From positions 21,406,862-21,470,861 of the forward strand of contig OY855910.1 of the NCBI GenBank assembly GCA_963693305.1: a DNA stretch of 64,000 bases. The letters are read 5' to 3'. Within the stretch, counting starts at the first letter, position 1; every line of letters begins with the position of its first letter. Both the position numbers and the translations under genes were made by a program. Positions 38,101 through 44,100 of this stretch are shown here, piece after piece. The DNA is from Meandrina meandrites (taxonomy: Eukaryota; Cnidaria; Anthozoa; Scleractinia; Meandrinidae). The notes beneath the pieces are model-generated. The model was not told the origin of the DNA, ran no database searches, and saw nothing but the letters and a program-made list of their open reading frames with translations.

Positions 38101-41100
38101 ACTTCGCAAAGATCTGAAAATTTTTCGTTAAAGATGATGCATTACTTTCATTTAAACAGCTAAGCTCGGCTGTCTAATTTAACTGTTACAAATCTTGCAA
38201 GATGTGTTGTATTTTATCACGGATGAAATATTTATCTTTGTCCGGCTTCTGACCAGAGACTGCTGTAACTTATACATGTAATAGCTATTAAGTTTGTTTT
38301 AAAGAGGCTTGAAGCTAGTTCTGGCTCCAACATTTGCGAACAGCAATGGACTTGTATGTCGCCGTCTCTTTCACGATGTCAATAACCACCGTTTCTGACT
38401 GTAGGTTGAATTACAAAATCATTTTCACCATTATCCAGCTCCTCTAACGCTTTCTTGTTGTAAATCTTCCAGGTTTAAAGTTTAAAGCGCTTCAAAACAT
38501 GAATGCATGCCTTGTCAAACTACACTCTCGCATTTGTCATTTCGAAGTCTGCTCCAGAAAAATAATTTATTCTACCTGCACCATTTGAGCAGGCGACCTT
38601 CTGATTGGTGGAAATCAACAATGGTCAATCCACGCATCCAGCCGTCGTTTCGAGGAGGAGCGCGGGCTCATTCACCGAACAGCGGCTGGTAATCGAGCCT
38701 AGTGATCTGTCACATATTTTTTTAGGTCTTAAAAAAATATGCATATTTTTTTGGGTCTCATCTCCAAGCGAACTTTTCGTTTCGGCTTTTCATTGCGATC
38801 AGTGGATCAGAAAAATATTCATTCGAACTTTTTTTCAGCGACGTGTTTTCCAAAAAAACAGTTAATATTAAGTCTTGTGTTTTTGGGGGGTGGAATTTTG
38901 ATGCCAGGTATTTTTTTGGGTCTAAAATTTCTGGCTTGTGTATTTTTTTGGGTTTGCAATATGACGCTCCGTCAGAACCCCCCCATCAAGTATACTTCAA
39001 GTACCCCCCCTGGGATTCCAATAAGCAACCCTATTCTTACATGTCTAATAAATGGCTGCTCTTTCAGTAAGTGCACTAATCAAAACTATAATAAAATTCT
39101 TGCATCATGCCTGTAAGTGCACAACATTTGTGCGTGCCTTGCTGTTATATATAGATCATTGAATTCATTCCTTTATGCATTTCTGCTGAAAAAGTCAAGT
39201 GTTATGTCTTTATTCATGAAGACGTTTAACTGATGGTTATTTTGCTTCTCAAATTTTGTCATAGTATTGATTAGTTGGTAACAGGACTTCTTGTTGTCCA
39301 ATTTTGTCTGTACTCAATCAGAGCCCTGCTACATGGTTGTCCTATTTTGTTAATCACTCAGATGATTACAGACCAAATTGGACTCCACTCAATCCTGTTA
39401 CCATATTGTTTACTGGAATAGTGCATTCTTATTCAGATGGGTGTTTTCCATAACAACCTAACTCTGGAACATGTCTTCTTTAATTTAGGATAAAAGGTTA
39501 TATTGGTTTTTTAAAGACCACATTAAATATGGAGCAACATATCGGATCACAGTGCAGAGCATGCCAGCACATCACACAAGTGAGGAAACAAATGTAGTGG
39601 TTAAGGATGTCAAAGTTCCAGGTAATTGTGTAGTAATAAATGATTTAAAAAACTGCAGCTAAACTGGAAGGAAATGGCGGGCTTTGTCCAGCAAGGACAA
39701 GAAATGCTAGAGATGAACAAATGAGGTGCCACTTAACTCGCAATATTAATGACAAAAGCTAGTGCTTGCTGCTCTGATAGAGCTATGTATTTCTTTTTTT
39801 GTCTGGCTCTAGCTAGTTTCAAATGTTTTGAAGTTTCAAAGTCGTAATTTTGTTTGCTGGAGTGCTGGAGCCCAGGTTGCTATGCATAGCTGACATTTAT
39901 GGATATGTATACTTCAACCATGTCATTAGGCACATTTGCTCTCATGCTATTTATGTATGCTGTGTACTTGTAAAACTAAAACATGCGATCATATTAACTG
40001 TAATGCTTTGTTTGCAGAAAAATGTCAGTTTCCAGAGTACATAAGTTCATCAGAATGCTGTAAGTTTTTTTTTCTATTCAAGTGTAATAACATGTAAATG
40101 GATTCAGTTGAGGCAACAGTGTGGTTTATTAATTAAAATAATTCCCTATATACTGTAATATAATTTTATACACATGTTTGTATCTGTAATGAAGTTCTTG
40201 ATTCTGATTCGTTCTTCCAGGCAAGTTACCTTAAGTTATCTCTTTATAACCATATATACCTTTACTTTATAGTGAGATTAACACTCTCAGATGGGTATCA
40301 AATTGTTTAATTCAGCGGTTTTGGTTACCTTGAAACTGGACTATTGTTATCCCAAACATACTCTCATCCATGTTTTAACACTGGAACATTGGAATCTTCA
40401 TAACACTACTGGCGTAGTGTGTCCCCCAAAACGACTATTGTTTTTTTATAATGTTGGCCTGTGTTATATTGCTTTGATGTGAATTTGTTCCCCTTGGACA
40501 GGTTCACTAGTTAATATCACAGCTAAGTACAGGGGCAAACAAATACATCTTAAATGGACAATGCCTTCAAAAGACGAATGTAAGGAAATCAAGACATTTA
40601 CAATCAAATGGAACAACATTCAGAAACCAGCAGAATGCAATGGGCAAAAGTCAGTCAAGGTAAGTGTTGAATAGAGGCGCCTCTATTAGAGACTATATAC
40701 TGTTTTTTTTTTCGTTAATTTATTACTATTATTATTACTTACTATTACTACTACTATTATTATTACTATTTCTATTATTATTACTATTACCATTACCATT
40801 ACCATTATTACCATACCATTACTATTACTATTACTATTACTATTACTATTATTATTACTATTACTATTACTATTACTATTACTATTACTATTACTATTGC
40901 TATTGCTATTGCTATTGCTATTGCTATTGCTATTGCTATTGCTATTGCTATTGCTATTACTATTGCTATTGCTATTACTATTGCTATTGCTATTGCTATT
41001 GCTATTACTATTGCTATTGCTATTACTATTACTACAGTGTATTACTATTACTATTACTATTACTATTACTATTACTATTACGAATGTCGGTCGTTTCGCC

Positions 41101-44100
41101 TACATGTCGATTTGCCTACACTTTCACGCTTTTAGAACGAGGAATATACATTGTGTTTAGCGTGTTTGGGCTCTCACGTTTTTAGAACGAAGAATATACA
41201 TTGTGTTTAGACTTCAGGGTAGGCGAAACATCTCATGATGTTGGCACAGTTCGTTAGCAATACTAAGACACAAGGCAAAACGTTGATGATGAATTATGTT
41301 CATCATAATGTCTTAATACAGTTAGTTAAGTGTGTCAAACAGCTGTCATGTAGCACCCGTGCACACACTTGCAAATTGCAATTACTTTTGCCGGTAAAGG
41401 CACTTATGTTTGGCACGGTAAATTAAAATTGCAGGGTAAATATGAATACATTATTCCATTAGAGAAGGACGAGTGTACCAGATTTAACTACTCTATTAAG
41501 GTATGTAATACAAGAAAGCTTAATACTGGAATAGTTGTCTAATTTTGTTGTTAGTGAGCGTAGCATAATTCTACCAACAACAATTTCCTATCAGAGTCTG
41601 ACAAAATGAATTTCAAAATTCACAAGCTAAATCTCAGGTGAAGGGGGTTTGTAAAATCGTCTTAAGGGGGGAGACTCTTAACTACAGATCTGGAGCAGTT
41701 GCTAAGGAATTGCTGAAGACTGTATTTTGAAGCAAGCGATTTTGAAGCTTTTTGTGACACTGAGTGGTGAATTTTATTTGGGGGTACACCAGTTTTAAAA
41801 AATATATCATTGCACATGCGAAACTAGTGCCAGTCCCAAACTGCGCGTTAGAATTTAAAATCCCTAAAGCTCCACGGAAACGAGGTAAAGTTCCGATTTC
41901 TCTTACGAATCAGAGACAACGTGGCCGTCTTTATAATCTAACGTATGCTTTTACCGTTTACACGAAAAAAGGAAACGCTACTGATGAAAGTCTGTAAATA
42001 TGAGTGTTTATTACTCCATAACTCTTATAATAATGCGAATTTCACAAAAACGATACGTCACATTACGCATGTGCACGTTCTTTATCTATTGACACTCATT
42101 TTAATTTTAAAATCTATCCGCCGTTTGAGTTTTAGGGTTTATTCTGTTCTGGTCACGTGACGCGTTAAATATGACCGTGATCTGAAACTCTTGGAGGAAT
42201 CGTCAATAGAACAAACTCGTGCAAAAAGCTTATCTGTATGATGTTTTGTTTCCAAAATATAGCAATTAGAAACCTGCCTTAGAAACAAATTGGTAGTTAA
42301 GAGTCACCCCCCTTAAAGCGATTGAGTGGAATTCAGTGGAAATTCGAAATTTGTTTTCGATGTTTGGTGTTGTTAGGAAAAATTTCTTTTGATAAGATAT
42401 TTGAATCAGTAACACAAACGTTTGCAGTAAGGTGTAAATAATTTTGGTACATAATTTTGTCCAATAACTACTCGAACTCCTGACGGATTCCGTCTTAATG
42501 AACTTGAAACGTCACCTTCTAAATTTGCCAATCGCTGAAAAAAATGGCAGAAAATTATTTAAAAGCTATAAATTGCCGATTTTTATTACGAATAAATACA
42601 AATGATATTACCGTAAAGTTTGGAAAGTAGCGATAGTATGAGGTGGTTTTTGGTGAGCTCTCACTCGACTTGACGTGTTCAGTGGAAAAAAAAATAAGCA
42701 AGCTCTAACAAACTCATCAATATTTGTTTTGTATGACGTGTGTTTCAAACGCAAGTTGCAATACTTTATTTCCATTGAGATTTATCCATTTCAGGTCTGG
42801 GTATACTGAAATTAATGTTTTGGTGCATGGCTGCAATATTATATTACAGAGAGAGAACAAGCCTTTACACTTTCTACTAACTCACCCAGACAGCTCATGT
42901 ATCAAACTATCGTATAAATTTAAGTTTTTTGTTTTCTCCTACAAAACCTTATTGCCTTTTAAGCAATAAATACATTAAAATAAACAATGACCCAAATCTC
43001 GCCATTAATTTTCAGCTCAGTGGAAAAACCAACAAAACAGAGACCAAAGTTTTTAAAGTGACGGTATTAATTCCGGAGCCAAATGTATTTCCACCTAAAC
43101 CAGGTTTGTTTTAGTCAGCAATAAGTCTGTGCAATTTAGCTAGAATCTCCTCTGCTTTACACACCCTTTATAACTATATACTACGTTTAGTTATTCACAA
43201 ATATTTATCCTGAAGAGTCACTGCATGCAACCCAATCCTCAGGCAAGAATTCTTATTGTACAAAATAGTTTGAAGGATCAACGAGCTACGCTTGACGCAT
43301 CCTAAATGTGCTGGTGGGTTGAACTGCCACCGCCGGAAAGATGACCTGAAGTGAGACAACCAAACTTTGGCTTTAAAATGCCTTTGCAGTTGTCAAATTC
43401 GATCAGTGGCGCTTACACCGTCACGTCAAACAAAGTGATGAATTTAATGTGCATCCTTTGAATTTGGCTTGACCTGATTTGTTGAAGGATAAGGTTACAT
43501 TTTTTAATGTAACTAAGGAAATTCGAAAGTTAAGGTACGTTTTACCCTGAAACTACAGGCTAGGGCTTACATAAGGAGTCAAATTCTCTCGTGATTCACT
43601 CGGGGTTTGCATCAGCCGTGTATCTTAACACAAAACAGCCACATTCTATTTCTTTTTCCACAAGATAATGTTTTGTTCCTTGCTTTTGAAGATTCTAATT
43701 GATCTTTTTTTTGTCCTAGATCTTAAATCGCTTAATATATGTGTAGTTCATTATTCTTTGATCAGCAATAATATTCGGGATACGGAACATGTTCAGTAGA
43801 CATATAAAACATAGAGCATTCGTGATTTGACTGCTTACTCAATTGTTTCTTGTTTGGGGAACAGTACAAGCTCCAGATAATTCCAAGAAAATCCTGATCG
43901 CTGTTTTTGGTGCTTTTCTTGGACTGCTCACCTGTACCCTTCTTGTGATGTACAGGATATTTTTCCAGCAAGGTAATGTCGTTTATGGTATTTAAAAATA
44001 TTTCACAGTGACAAGTAAACTAACTTCCATGGTAGTCTATTGTTAGCAAGGACGCTGCACATGTGGTGCATTATTGAAGGATAACAAAAATATTAAAACT

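Noticed and set aside
40664..41185. Long open frame of Tyr/Cys/Leu repeats
   Set aside because: It is a translation of the microsatellite within an intron; composition and multiple open frames show it is not a gene.
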